From Flavobacterium suncheonense GH29-5 = DSM 17707 (GTDB lineage: Bacteria; Bacteroidota; Bacteroidia; Flavobacteriales; Flavobacteriaceae): a stretch of DNA of 64,000 bases. The DNA is taken from NCBI RefSeq assembly GCF_000430025.1, contig NZ_AUCZ01000011.1, positions 1 through 64,000 on the forward strand, in the 5' to 3' direction. A program made the translations under genes and the position numbers. Below, in pieces: positions 46,594 through 54,604 of this stretch. How positions within the stretch are numbered: the stretch's first letter is position 1; each line of letters begins with the position of its first letter. Under the pieces are notes generated by a model that searched no databases, was not told the origin of the DNA, and saw nothing but the letters and a program-made list of their open reading frames with translations.

Positions 46594-47958
46594 TTACACC
46601 GTCATTGAGAACAACTGCGTTTGAGGAGCTTTGCGTTTTAGGCGTAAATCAAAAGCCATGCAAACGTTGCGCACAAAAGGTTTTCCTTTTTCGGTTATAG
46701 TGATGGCATTCTTCTGTATGATGAGCAAACCGTCGTTTTCCATTTCCCGTAACTGTGCCAGGACTTCTGGTAATTCTTCAAAATACTGATGCTTTTCATC
46801 CCATGAAGTCGTAAACTGGCACATTAAATTTAAAATGTGTTTGCGGATAATCAGATCTTCCTCATTCAGAATATGCCCTTTGCTAACCGGGATTTCGTTC
46901 TTTTCCAATCGGGCGTAATAGTCTTCCAGTACCTTTTCGTTTTGCGCAAAACCATACCAGCTGTCACTGATGGATGAAACGCCTAAGCCAATCATTAACT
47001 GGGTTTTAGATGAGGTATAGCCCATAAAGTTGCGGTGCAGTTTGCCTTGCTGGAACGCATCGTACATGCTGTCTTTTTTCAAGGCGAAATGGTCCATCCC
47101 AATTTCGTGATAGCCTTTTTTGGCCAGCAACTGTTTTCCCACTTCATACAATTGGCGTTTTTCATCGTCTTTCGGAACGTCTTCGTCTTTAAAACCACGC
47201 TGCCCGTTACCTTTAATCCAGGGAACGTGTGCGTAGCTGTAAAAAGCCAGACGATCGGGAGAAAGCGATTTTGTTTTCTCAATTGTATCAACTATATTTT
47301 CAAGTGTCTGGAATGGTAAGCCGAATATTAAATCGTGTGAAATAGAGGTGTAACCAATCTCTTTGGCCCAAAACGTAACCTTAGCCACATTGTGAAACGG
47401 TTGAATGCGGTGAATGGCCTTCTGAACTTTTTCCGAATAATCCTGAACCCCGAAACTCACTCTTCTGAAGCCTAAATCGTATAGTTTCTGAAGATGTTCC
47501 CGCGTGGTATTGTTCGGATGTCCTTCAAAGCTGAATTCGTGGCTGGGCGCTTTTTCGGCACGTTTAAAAATCCCGTTGATGAGGTGCTCAAGATTTTCAG
47601 GAGAGAAAAAGGTTGGTGTTCCCCCTCCTAAATGGATTTCCCTTATGAGCGGTTTTTCCGGAAACACATCGCAGTACAAATTCCATTCTTTCAGAACCGC
47701 CTCGATGTATGGGTTTTCTACCTCATGGCGTTTGGTAATGCGTTTATGACAGCCGCAAAACGTACACAAACTTTCGCAAAACGGCAAGTGAATATACAAA
47801 CTGATGCCTTCAGAAGCATTGCTTTCGGAAAGCGATTTTATATAACTTTTTTTCCATCCTTCCGCTGAAAAACTGTCATCATCCCAATAAGGAACCGTTG
47901 GGTAACTGGTGTAACGCGGCCCCGGTACATTGTATTTCTGAATTAATGTAGTGCTCAT
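46594..47958 (-). CDS. hemN: Oxygen-independent coproporphyrinogen III oxidase
   Basis: This radical-SAM enzyme of 454 residues has the cluster site CESLCTFCGC and the N-terminal PRYTSYPTVPYW typical of HemN. GGGTPTF and EGHPNNTT are further signatures. It performs the oxygen-free route of the coproporphyrinogen step in heme synthesis. Its promoter has the same palindrome and spacing as ccoI and ccoS, fitting low-oxygen induction. Confidence 0.95.
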   Translation of the reverse strand: MSTTLIQKYNVPGPRYTSYPTVPYWDDDSFSAEGWKKSYIKSLSESNASEGISLYIHLPFCESLCTFCGCHKRITKRHEVENPYIEAVLKEWNLYCDVFPEKPLIREIHLGGGTPTFFSPENLEHLINGIFKRAEKAPSHEFSFEGHPNNTTREHLQKLYDLGFRRVSFGVQDYSEKVQKAIHRIQPFHNVAKVTFWAKEIGYTSISHDLIFGLPFQTLENIVDTIEKTKSLSPDRLAFYSYAHVPWIKGNGQRGFKDEDVPKDDEKRQLYEVGKQLLAKKGYHEIGMDHFALKKDSMYDAFQQGKLHRNFMGYTSSKTQLMIGLGVSSISDSWYGFAQNEKVLEDYYARLEKNEIPVSKGHILNEEDLIIRKHILNLMCQFTTSWDEKHQYFEELPEVLAQLREMENDGLLIIQKNAITITEKGKPFVRNVCMAFDLRLKRKAPQTQLFSMTV

Positions 47959-47977
47959 AACAATGATTTTATAAGGT

Positions 47978-48021
47978 CAAAATTACTGCGGCAAACTTTT
48001 ATTTAAAATGACATTTGTCAT
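47978..48021 (-). promoter_or_regulatory. Candidate Fnr-like box and promoter of hemN
   Basis: The palindrome ATGACA-TT-TGTCAT (48008-48021) has its centre 36.5 bp from the last base of TAATTTTG (47978-47985, minus). This repeats the geometry of the ccoI and ccoS promoters. Confidence 0.75.
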
Positions 48022-48083
48022 ATAGACTACTGTCAGAATAAATATTCTTCCGATAATCTTTATTTCCTTTTTTATTACTAATA

Positions 48084-50396
48084 TTGATGTCTGTAAGCGC
48101 TAAGTACCAACCGCTTGGTTTTGCTATGAAAAAATACAGAAACGGTTTCTTTTACTTCGGCATTATTGGCGTTACCACGGCAATCATGTACTGGACCGTA
48201 CAGAACGGAAAAGCCTTGGAAAAAGGCAGAAATGTTGTTGCGGTTGCTTCTCAAAACAGCCAATGGCAGGAATTTCTCATTTCTCTGGAACACAATCTTA
48301 CCCATCCGTTAGCCATACTGTTAGCGCAAATTGTTACGATTGTTTTTGTGGCAAGATTGTTCGGTACCCTTTTTAAGCGCATTGGTCAGCCAACCGTTAT
48401 CGGGGAAATTTTGGCAGGAATTGTATTAGGGCCTTCGGTTATCGGAAGTTATTTTCCGGAATTTTCAACCGCTTTGTTTCCTTTGGAGTCTTTGGGAAAT
48501 CTTCAGTTTCTCAGCCAGATAGGGTTGATTCTGTTTATGTTTGTGGTAGGAATGGAGCTCGATTTGAAAGTCCTGCAAAACAAAGCCAAAGAAGCTGTTG
48601 TAATCAGTCACGCCAGTATTGTCATTCCGTTTACCCTGGGAATGTTTCTGGCTTATTTTATTTATACCGATTTTGCTCCCGAAGGCACTGAGTTTTTATC
48701 TTTCGCCCTGTTTACCGGGATTGCGATGAGTATCACGGCCTTTCCGGTGTTAGCGCGAATCGTTCAGGAACGAGGATTGCACAAAACCAAATTGGGTGCG
48801 ATGGTTATTACCTGCGCTGCTGCAGACGATATCACTGCTTGGTGTATTCTGGCTGCCGTAATTGCCATCGTAAAAGCCGGCTCTTTCCTGAGTTCGCTTT
48901 ACATTATCGCCTTAGCTGTCATCTATGTTTTGCTGATGCTGAAAGTGGTAAAACCGTTCTTAAAACGCATCGGGGAACTGTATGACAATCCGGACAGCAT
49001 AACCAAACCCGTGGTGGCCATTTTCTTTTTAACCTTACTGATTTCCTCTTATGCTACCGAAATCATTGGTATTCACGCCTTATTCGGAGCGTTTATGGCC
49101 GGGGTAATTATGCCGGTAAGCATGCATTTCCGCAATGTTTTCATCGAAAAAGTGGAAGACGTTTCACAGGTGATGTTATTGCCGTTGTTCTTTGTGTTTA
49201 CAGGTCTTCGCACGCAAATCGGTTTGTTGGATGATATTTATTTGTGGCAAGTTTGCGGCTACATCATTTTAGTGGCCGTGATTGGTAAATTTGTCGGAAG
49301 TGCTTTAACGGCGAGATATGTGGGCCAAACCTGGAAAGACAGTTTAACCATCGGTGCTTTAATGAACACCCGTGGTTTGATGGAACTTGTGGTGCTCAAC
49401 ATCGGTTACGACTTAGGCGTTCTGAGACCGGAAATTTTTGCGATGATGGTAATCATGGCCTTGGTTACCACTTTTATGACCGGCCCGGCACTGGACATCA
49501 TCAACTTTGTTTTTAAATCGAAAACGGAAATTCTTCCTAAGGAAATTATTCAAAATAATAAATTCAAGATTCTTTTCTCGTTCCAAAATGCAGAAGAAAG
49601 TAAGTCGTTATTGCGTTTGGCGAACAATTTCGTTAAGAAAATGAACAACAATTCCGTGGTAACCGCGATGCATATCCTGCCGAGTAATGAGTTGAATCCT
49701 TACAGTGTCGATCAGTATGAAGAAGAGAGCTTTAAACCGGTCTTACAAGCATCCGAAGAGCTCAACCAGAAAGTCACCACGCTTTTTAAAAGTTCCATTG
49801 AAGTGGAGAATGATGTTGTTGAAGCATCAAATCAAGGCGATTTTGATTTGGTGCTGATGAGTTTAAGCCAGTCGATATTTGACGGAACATTTTTAGGTCG
49901 TGTTCTCGGTTTTACAACACGTATCATAAGTCCGGAAAGTTTAATCAACAAATTTACCGGAAAGGAAAAATTATTTGATAATGCTCATTTTGACGAAAGA
50001 ACCTCAATGATTTTATCCAAAACGGAAGTTCCGGTGGGGATTTTGGTGGATAAAAATTTTCAAAATGCAAACCGTGTTTTTGTCTTGTTGTTGGATGAAA
50101 GCGATTTATTCTTACTGGATTATGCGAAACAATTGATTGAAAATTCGAACGCAACCGTAACGATATTAGACAAAGCCGGCCATTTGAAAGGCAGTTCCGT
50201 ATTTAACGAACAGATTGATAAAATTGGTAAAAAATATCCGAAGCACGTTAAATTAGCCGTGGAACGAAAGATAGAGAAAGCACTTTTAGACGAGCAGGAT
50301 TTAATGATAATCAGTGTGGAAACCTGGAAATTGCTTTTAGAAAAACAAAGTTCCTGGTTGAACAAAACGCCTTCGTTATTAATTATGAAACCATAA
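48084..50396 (+). CDS. Kef/CPA2-type cation:proton antiporter
   Basis: The 770-residue protein has an N-terminal membrane domain of about 13 helices (60-470) with GQPTVIGEILAGIVLGPSVIG, CAAADDITAWCILA and NTRGLMELVVLNIGYDLGVL, typical of the CPA2 family. The cytoplasmic half (480-770) lacks a clear TrkA-N domain and looks like tandem UspA-like regions. It probably exchanges K+ or Na+ for H+. An internal ATG at residue 15 is an alternative start. Confidence 0.87.
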   Translation: MMSVSAKYQPLGFAMKKYRNGFFYFGIIGVTTAIMYWTVQNGKALEKGRNVVAVASQNSQWQEFLISLEHNLTHPLAILLAQIVTIVFVARLFGTLFKRIGQPTVIGEILAGIVLGPSVIGSYFPEFSTALFPLESLGNLQFLSQIGLILFMFVVGMELDLKVLQNKAKEAVVISHASIVIPFTLGMFLAYFIYTDFAPEGTEFLSFALFTGIAMSITAFPVLARIVQERGLHKTKLGAMVITCAAADDITAWCILAAVIAIVKAGSFLSSLYIIALAVIYVLLMLKVVKPFLKRIGELYDNPDSITKPVVAIFFLTLLISSYATEIIGIHALFGAFMAGVIMPVSMHFRNVFIEKVEDVSQVMLLPLFFVFTGLRTQIGLLDDIYLWQVCGYIILVAVIGKFVGSALTARYVGQTWKDSLTIGALMNTRGLMELVVLNIGYDLGVLRPEIFAMMVIMALVTTFMTGPALDIINFVFKSKTEILPKEIIQNNKFKILFSFQNAEESKSLLRLANNFVKKMNNNSVVTAMHILPSNELNPYSVDQYEEESFKPVLQASEELNQKVTTLFKSSIEVENDVVEASNQGDFDLVLMSLSQSIFDGTFLGRVLGFTTRIISPESLINKFTGKEKLFDNAHFDERTSMILSKTEVPVGILVDKNFQNANRVFVLLLDESDLFLLDYAKQLIENSNATVTILDKAGHLKGSSVFNEQIDKIGKKYPKHVKLAVERKIEKALLDEQDLMIISVETWKLLLEKQSSWLNKTPSLLIMKP

Positions 50397-50399
50397 AAA

Positions 50400-50425
50400 A
50401 AAGTCCCGATTTCGGGACTTTTTAA
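50400..50425. terminator. Bidirectional terminator
   Basis: AAAAGTCCCGA pairs with TCGGGACTTTT in a near-perfect hairpin between the antiporter and the converging DUF4468 gene. Confidence 0.85.
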
Positions 50426-50442
50426 TTTCTACTCTGTATATT

Positions 50443-50991
50443 TTACCATTCGCTGGAATTCGCATTGGCTTTGCTCATTTCCTTTTTAATGTTCGATTTG
50501 ATATTTTCGATTTCAGCATTGATAGCTCCGTAGTAAGCCGTTAAAGTTTCCATTGCTTTTGGTTTTTGTGCTGCTTTTTCGGCTGCGGTTTTGTCGAATA
50601 ATTTTTCCAAAGGCGTTTCGGAAACTTCGGTTTTAGTCAGAATGTTTTTGATTTCGTATTTGTATTTGTTGTCTTTTGATAAGATTGAAATCGTGTAAAA
50701 TAACTTCACTTTTACATCACTTCCGTTGATTTTAACCGTCATAATGGAATACTGACTGTCTGTAACGGAAGAAGCTTCGTTGTTGATTTTTAATTTGTCG
50801 GCAGTTACTTTGTACGTATTAACAAAGAACATTTTGGAATTGGTAAACAAATCGGCTTTTGCTTTTCCGTCTACAGCTACCACTTCGCTAAAAATAATCT
50901 GTCCGTTTTCGTTTAAAGGGAAGTCAAATTTTGCCTGCTGCGCCTGAATACCAAAGGAAACAAAAAGCAGGGCGAATAACAATTTTTTCAT
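50443..50991 (-). CDS. DUF4468 domain protein, exported
   Basis: A signal peptide (LLFALLFVSFGIQAQ) is followed by a DUF4468-like domain: FPLNENGQIIFSEVVAVDG, a mid part SQYSIMTVKINGSDVKV, and KYKYEIKNILTK. This is a common exported Bacteroidota domain of unknown function. The C-terminal ~50 residues form a Lys/Ala-rich helix. It is monocistronic. Confidence 0.8.
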   Translation of the reverse strand: MKKLLFALLFVSFGIQAQQAKFDFPLNENGQIIFSEVVAVDGKAKADLFTNSKMFFVNTYKVTADKLKINNEASSVTDSQYSIMTVKINGSDVKVKLFYTISILSKDNKYKYEIKNILTKTEVSETPLEKLFDKTAAEKAAQKPKAMETLTAYYGAINAEIENIKSNIKKEMSKANANSSEW

Positions 50992-51001
50992 TTTTTGGGT
51001 T

Positions 51002-51025
51002 GGTTAATAGGTTAATAGGTTAATA
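51002..51025. repeat. Three tandem GGTTAATA units
   Basis: Exactly three 8-bp units occur directly upstream of the DUF4468 start, in what should be its promoter or leader. Confidence 0.8.
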
Positions 51026-51055
51026 GGATTACAATATTAGCATAATTTTTAAAAT

Positions 51056-51090
51056 AAAAAAGCCTTTAAATTAAGTTTTAAAGGCCTTTA
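51056..51090 (-). terminator. Terminator downstream of the tRNA-like 3' fragment
   Basis: AAAGCCTTTAAA pairs with TTTAAAGGCCTTT. On the minus strand it directly follows the 3' end fragment at 51091-51114, as expected for the terminator of the original RNA gene. Confidence 0.7.
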
Positions 51091-51114
51091 GTGGAGTCGG
51101 AGAGAATCGAACTC
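51091..51114 (-). other. 3' end of a tRNA-like domain, probably tmRNA (ssrA): attachment-site remnant
   Basis: On the minus strand it reads GAGTTCGATTCTCTCCGACT then CCAC: T-loop TTCGATT, T-stem CTCTC, acceptor CGACTCC and discriminator A. The 5' side of the T-stem no longer pairs, and no D-arm or anticodon arm lies upstream, so it is not a full gene. The sequence agrees with my recollection of Bacteroidota tmRNA 3' ends. Integrating elements often leave such a scar. Confidence 0.6.
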
Positions 51115-51279
51115 CTTGTAATTTTCCTGCTATTTAAAGGCTTCATTGAATTCTGAATTTTAAGGTAACCGAATTTGTATCCTAAAATTCTATTCAAATT
51201 ATTGTCAAATCGTATAGTGTAAATTTAGTCTTTTGATTACTTTTTTACAAATAATCGGTTCAAAAATTAAACAAGTTAT

Positions 51280-51480
51280 TTACTTAATCATATTCTGAAC
51301 TTCGGAGAGATTTAATCCAGTACTTTCACAAAATTCTGTAATGCTTAAAAAGTGATTTTCGGGCTTATTTAGGTAGTTTTTTATTTTTTGATACAATCTT
51401 GTGCTTTGACGATAACTCTTGCCTGTAATACGCTGTATATCCTTTGTGTATATACAAATTCTATTTAACTCCTTACTCAT
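51280..51480 (-). CDS. Small helical DNA-binding-like protein
   Basis: I use the ATG at 51480 (66 residues, MSKELNRICIY). The -7 element TATATTTG (51487-51494, minus) ends 7 bp before it and overlaps the longer start, so the mRNA is probably leaderless. The protein is basic and helical; IQRITGKSYRQSTRLYQKI and ITEFCESTGLNLSEVQNMI look like two helix-turn-helix-like halves. Proteins like it are frequent near mobile DNA in Flavobacteriia. No function is known. Confidence 0.55.
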   Translation of the reverse strand: MSKELNRICIYTKDIQRITGKSYRQSTRLYQKIKNYLNKPENHFLSITEFCESTGLNLSEVQNMIK

Positions 51481-51754
51481 ACAATACAAATATATTTATA
51501 CTTTATCTATGCCTTTGATTGGCTTTTGATATACTTTTCGTTTGTATAAAATTATTTAAAAAATGGTTTCCTTTTTAAAGGTCAAATGGTTCTTATTTGT
51601 GACAAATTGTTTGCAAATGGACACTCTGTATAGGTGCTCATAAGATTCAGTCTAAAATGTGTGCAAATTTGCTTCTGAATCAATCGGGAAATGTTGCAAC
51701 GTGATGATGATTGAAAGAGTGTGAATCTATTTTTTGAATTTAATTTTTGAAGTT

Positions 51755-52513
51755 ATGGCTAGACAGAAAGGCATAATTAAACTGAAAGGTACTATCGGAG
51801 ATATTACCTTTTACAAGACACAGGACGGGCATTTGGCCCGTGAAAAAGGCGGTATTGATGCGAGTAGAATAGCGAGTGATCCCGCTTTCCAAAGAACACG
51901 TGAGAACGGTTCCGAATTTGGTAGAGCTGGTAAAGCCGGAAAGGTTTTAAGAACAGCTTTACGACCATTATTGTTAAATTCTGCGGACAGCAGAATGGTA
52001 AGCCGCCTTACTCAGACAATGGTAAAAGTTATCCAGGCGGATACGGTTTCGGAAAGAGGTTTGCGAAATGTAATCGATGGGGAGATTGAATTAACTTTAG
52101 GGTTTGAATTCAATATTCGCGGTAAATTAGGAACGAGCTTGTTTGCTCCTTTTACTTCAACGATTGATCGTGTTGCGGGTACTTTGGTAGCCAATATCCC
52201 CTCTTTCATTCCGGCGAATATGATTGCAGCTCCTACCGGAACCACGCATTTTAAAGTTATTTCCGGCGGTGCGGAAATCGATTTTGAAAACGAAACGTAT
52301 GTTGTGGAAACTTCCGAAACGGCAATCTTGCCTTGGGACACTACTGCAACCGCTGTAATTAACCTCAGCAATGCAGTTACGCCTAACTCTACGCATCCGC
52401 TTGTTTTGGCGTTGGGAATTGAGTTTTACCAACAGATTAACGGACAAATGTACCCGCTTAAAAATGGTGCTTTTAACCCGTTATCGATTGTGAGTGTGGA
52501 CGGTGGTGTTTAA
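51755..52513 (+). CDS. Conserved Flavobacteriia protein of unknown function
   Basis: I do not recognise a function. The 252-residue form starting MARQKGIIKLKGTIGDITFY is chosen over an upstream in-frame ATG because this N-terminus is recurrent in the group from memory. A basic N-terminal third (EFGRAGKAGKVLRTALRPLL) precedes a beta-rich half. No signal peptide or membrane segment. It heads a three-gene unit with two tiny proteins and a strong terminator. The layout resembles a small phage-like or mobile cassette. Confidence 0.6.
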   Translation: MARQKGIIKLKGTIGDITFYKTQDGHLAREKGGIDASRIASDPAFQRTRENGSEFGRAGKAGKVLRTALRPLLLNSADSRMVSRLTQTMVKVIQADTVSERGLRNVIDGEIELTLGFEFNIRGKLGTSLFAPFTSTIDRVAGTLVANIPSFIPANMIAAPTGTTHFKVISGGAEIDFENETYVVETSETAILPWDTTATAVINLSNAVTPNSTHPLVLALGIEFYQQINGQMYPLKNGAFNPLSIVSVDGGV

Positions 52514-52539
52514 TTTTTAGCAAAGAGAGGAGGTTTAAT

Positions 52540-52722
52540 ATGAATGTAGTGGAAAGAGCGAAAGCACCAACTCCGAAGTTTTTTAAGGTCTTGAGAACCG
52601 TTGGTTTGGCTTTATCAGCCGTTAGTCAGGTGACAGTGGATGAAGATGCCAAAATGGAAAAAGAGCTTGTAAAGCGCTTGCAGGAGGATAATAAAAATCT
52701 TCCCCGCGATGGCATCAAATAA
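52540..52722 (+). CDS. Tiny protein, possibly an internally deleted membrane protein
   Basis: The protein has 60 residues: a basic start (KAPTPKFFKVLRTVGLALSA) that jumps straight to VSQVTVDEDAKMEKELVKRL. In related small proteins I recall, PKFFKxLRxxGLAL is followed by a hydrophobic span before the SAVSQVTV tail; here that span is missing. A good Shine-Dalgarno-like AGGAGG precedes the start. It overlaps the next small gene by 14 bp. Confidence 0.5.
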   Translation: MNVVERAKAPTPKFFKVLRTVGLALSAVSQVTVDEDAKMEKELVKRLQEDNKNLPRDGIK

Positions 52723-52885
52723 TGTTATTCCGTTGGGAACTGCTGCCGGAACTTTTTTAAGCATCCTACCGAACATTACGTCCGAAGATATTATAAAAAC
52801 CATTATCTTAGCGGTAGTCGGAGCGATTGTAAGTTTTTCGGTATCGATGCTTTTAAAAAAGTTCACAAAATCTAAAAATAAATAG
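52709..52885 (+). CDS. Tiny membrane protein, holin-like in topology
   Basis: This 58-residue protein starts at 52709 (MASNNVIPLGTAAGTFLSIL), overlapping the preceding gene. It has one strong membrane helix (TIILAVVGAIVSFSVSMLL) and a lysine-rich tail (KKFTKSKNK). Size and topology resemble small holins or toxins but no family is recognised. It is last in a three-gene unit and ends before the hairpin at 52924-52946. Confidence 0.55.
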   Translation: MASNNVIPLGTAAGTFLSILPNITSEDIIKTIILAVVGAIVSFSVSMLLKKFTKSKNK

Positions 52886-52923
52886 TCCGGTTTTGATTGG
52901 TAACCTTTTCCGGATTAAGTAAG

Positions 52924-52946
52924 AAAGCCTAGTCGCAAGACCAGGC
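52924..52946. terminator. Bidirectional terminator
   Basis: AAAGCCTAGTC pairs with GACCAGGCTTT (one wobble) with a short loop and a run of T, between the tiny membrane-protein gene and the converging gene at 52953. Confidence 0.8.
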
Positions 52947-52952
52947 TTTTTT

Positions 52953-53384
52953 TTATTTACGGGTGTACCTATGTAAAATAGAGCGTTTCAGGTCGTTTAA
53001 CAGGTTAATGTTGGCGTAAAACTGTTCTTCTTTAAGCTGCAGCAAGCGGATTGCTTTTACTGCTTTTTCATGCGCTTCAAAATCCTGCATTAATTCCCTT
53101 GATTTACTGTTGAATTCTTTCTTAAAATCATCCGAAGTAATAAACGGAACTACGGAACCTTTTAAGAATTGGTGCCAGAATTTGGACTGCCAAAGGCTGT
53201 AGGCTATCCAGTAGAAGTTTTCGCAGTCTTCAGAGGTGGCAAACTGGATTACAAAACTGTTTGCAAAAGCCGTTTTTTGCGGTTTTCCGCTGTTTAGACC
53301 TTTGTTTAATACGAAAAAATGCGGTTTAGCATAAACCGTTCCGGGTTTGTGTGTTTTCACAATGTAATTTGTCATGGCTTTCAT
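52953..53384 (-). CDS. Conserved Flavobacteriia protein of unknown function
   Basis: This 143-residue protein starts (M)TNYIVKTHKPGTVYAKPHFF and contains FVLNKGLNSGKP and CENFYWIAYSLWQSKFW. It is soluble with a helical C-terminus. From memory it belongs to a small uncharacterised Bacteroidota family. It converges on the three-gene cassette and may travel with it. The start may be the second methionine-adjacent ATG (53375). Confidence 0.55.
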   Translation of the reverse strand: MKAMTNYIVKTHKPGTVYAKPHFFVLNKGLNSGKPQKTAFANSFVIQFATSEDCENFYWIAYSLWQSKFWHQFLKGSVVPFITSDDFKKEFNSKSRELMQDFEAHEKAVKAIRLLQLKEEQFYANINLLNDLKRSILHRYTRK

Positions 53385-54300
53385 GTTTTAAAGGTTAACT
53401 CCGTTGTCGCTTTGCATAAAATTTTTTCAAAAGAAAAAACGGAAAAAAATAAAGCCATCATCTCTTTGGAGGGTTTCAGTAAAACCGGTTTTTTTCGAAA
53501 AATACTACCCGGAGGGTGGAGATTTTTTGAAAAACCCGAAGGGCTTGAATCGGTTTTTCTGATAACCCGGAAAAATAAATTTGCCTTCTTTTTTTCTGTT
53601 TTTTGTTTTTAAAGAATTGAACCTGATTTTGAAATCAGAAATAAAAAGGGATGATTGATGGTTTGGTCGTGATGAAAGGGTTTTGAATTTTTGGAATGTT
53701 TGAATTGGAAGTACGTTCAGCTTAACGATTGGATGTTTCAAACAGTACGGAAATTTAAAACGCTTTCTTGGTGTTGATTTTTGGGGATGCCGGGAGGTGT
53801 TTTATAATGCTTACTACTACCAACAACATACTGGCTATGAAAAACGTGAGGCATCTTCAAAAAACAATGCAAATACTGCGTAGTGCGGTGGCAGTAGCGG
53901 AAGCAAGGGTATGGTTGTAGCAGTTGTGAACTACCCAATTTGTGATTGCTTTGTGCCGGCTTGATGCGTTGACTAGTGAAACGGGAAAAGTGAGAAGTAA
54001 ATAGTTGTTTGTTTTATGAAATGTTTTGCATTAAGACGGTAGCGAAGCAATGAAGAAAAAACGCCTGACAACTGCTATTACCATACTCTTGCGGGAAATT
54101 TTTGGCTTTGTGGGTGCTGCATACTTGAGTTTCTACGACAAGCTCAGAATGACAACAAATTATGTTATGAAAAGGAACAGCACGTACAAAGGCAATGCAA
54201 AGACTACCGCTTTAAACACAAAGTACTTAAAAACAGTGAAGACAATTATGTTTTGGTGGAGTGATGACACGATGTTTCTGTTGAAAAACTAAACGTGTTT
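53385..54300. other. Long non-coding stretch, left part
   Basis: No convincing gene is seen. It contains a small hairpin GAAAAACC/GGTTTTTC near 53530-53559 and an imperfect TGAGTTT/AAGCTCA fold near 54128-54146. A possible 80-codon frame at 54050-54292 shows no protein-like pattern. Confidence 0.5.
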
Positions 54301-54302
54301 AG

Positions 54303-54386
54303 GCGCGAGCGAAATGCCGGTATTTTGGCGGCTGGGTGGTGCGATGGAAAGCTGCCAAAATGTTGGCGTTGAGTGAGGGCTCGCGC
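54303..54386. repeat. Long nested hairpin A
   Basis: The outer arms GCGCGAGC (54303-54310) and GCTCGCGC (54379-54386) are perfect. The inner arms GCCGGTATTTTGGCGGC (54316-54332) and GCTGCCAAAATGTTGGC (54351-54367) pair with three mismatches. It is the first of three consecutive fold-backs. Confidence 0.75.
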
Positions 54387-54400
54387 GCAATGGCCGAGGG

Positions 54401-54496
54401 GCTGTTTTACATAATGGCATCTTATAGTTCTTGGCTTTCCAAAATGACAATAACTAGCTCTGACATGAACTATAAGATGCCATTATGTAACACAGC
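54401..54496. repeat. Long hairpin B with 30-bp arms
   Basis: Arms 54401-54430 and 54467-54496 pair over 30 bp with a single mismatch (core ATAATGGCATCTTATAGTTC), separated by 36 bp. No open frame crosses it convincingly. Confidence 0.85.
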
Positions 54497-54503
54497 TTTG
54501 GGG

Positions 54504-54570
54504 AAAAAATTACTGGCACAAGTTGCCTGCATACGGGTTTTTGCTCCAAAAACTGTGACAGTAATTTTTT
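54504..54570. repeat. Long hairpin C with 16-bp arms
   Basis: AAAAAATTACTGGCAC (54504-54519) pairs with GTGACAGTAATTTTTT (54555-54570) with one mismatch around a 35-bp spacer. It lies 34 bp before the end of the TPR-like gene. Confidence 0.8.
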
Positions 54571-54604
54571 TAGTAGCGGAGGGAAGTGTGGGGAAATTAT
54601 CAGT

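Noticed and set aside
54050..54292. Possible 80-codon gene on the plus strand
   Set aside because: Composition is not protein-like, it has no clear start signal, and it lies in repeat-rich non-coding DNA.
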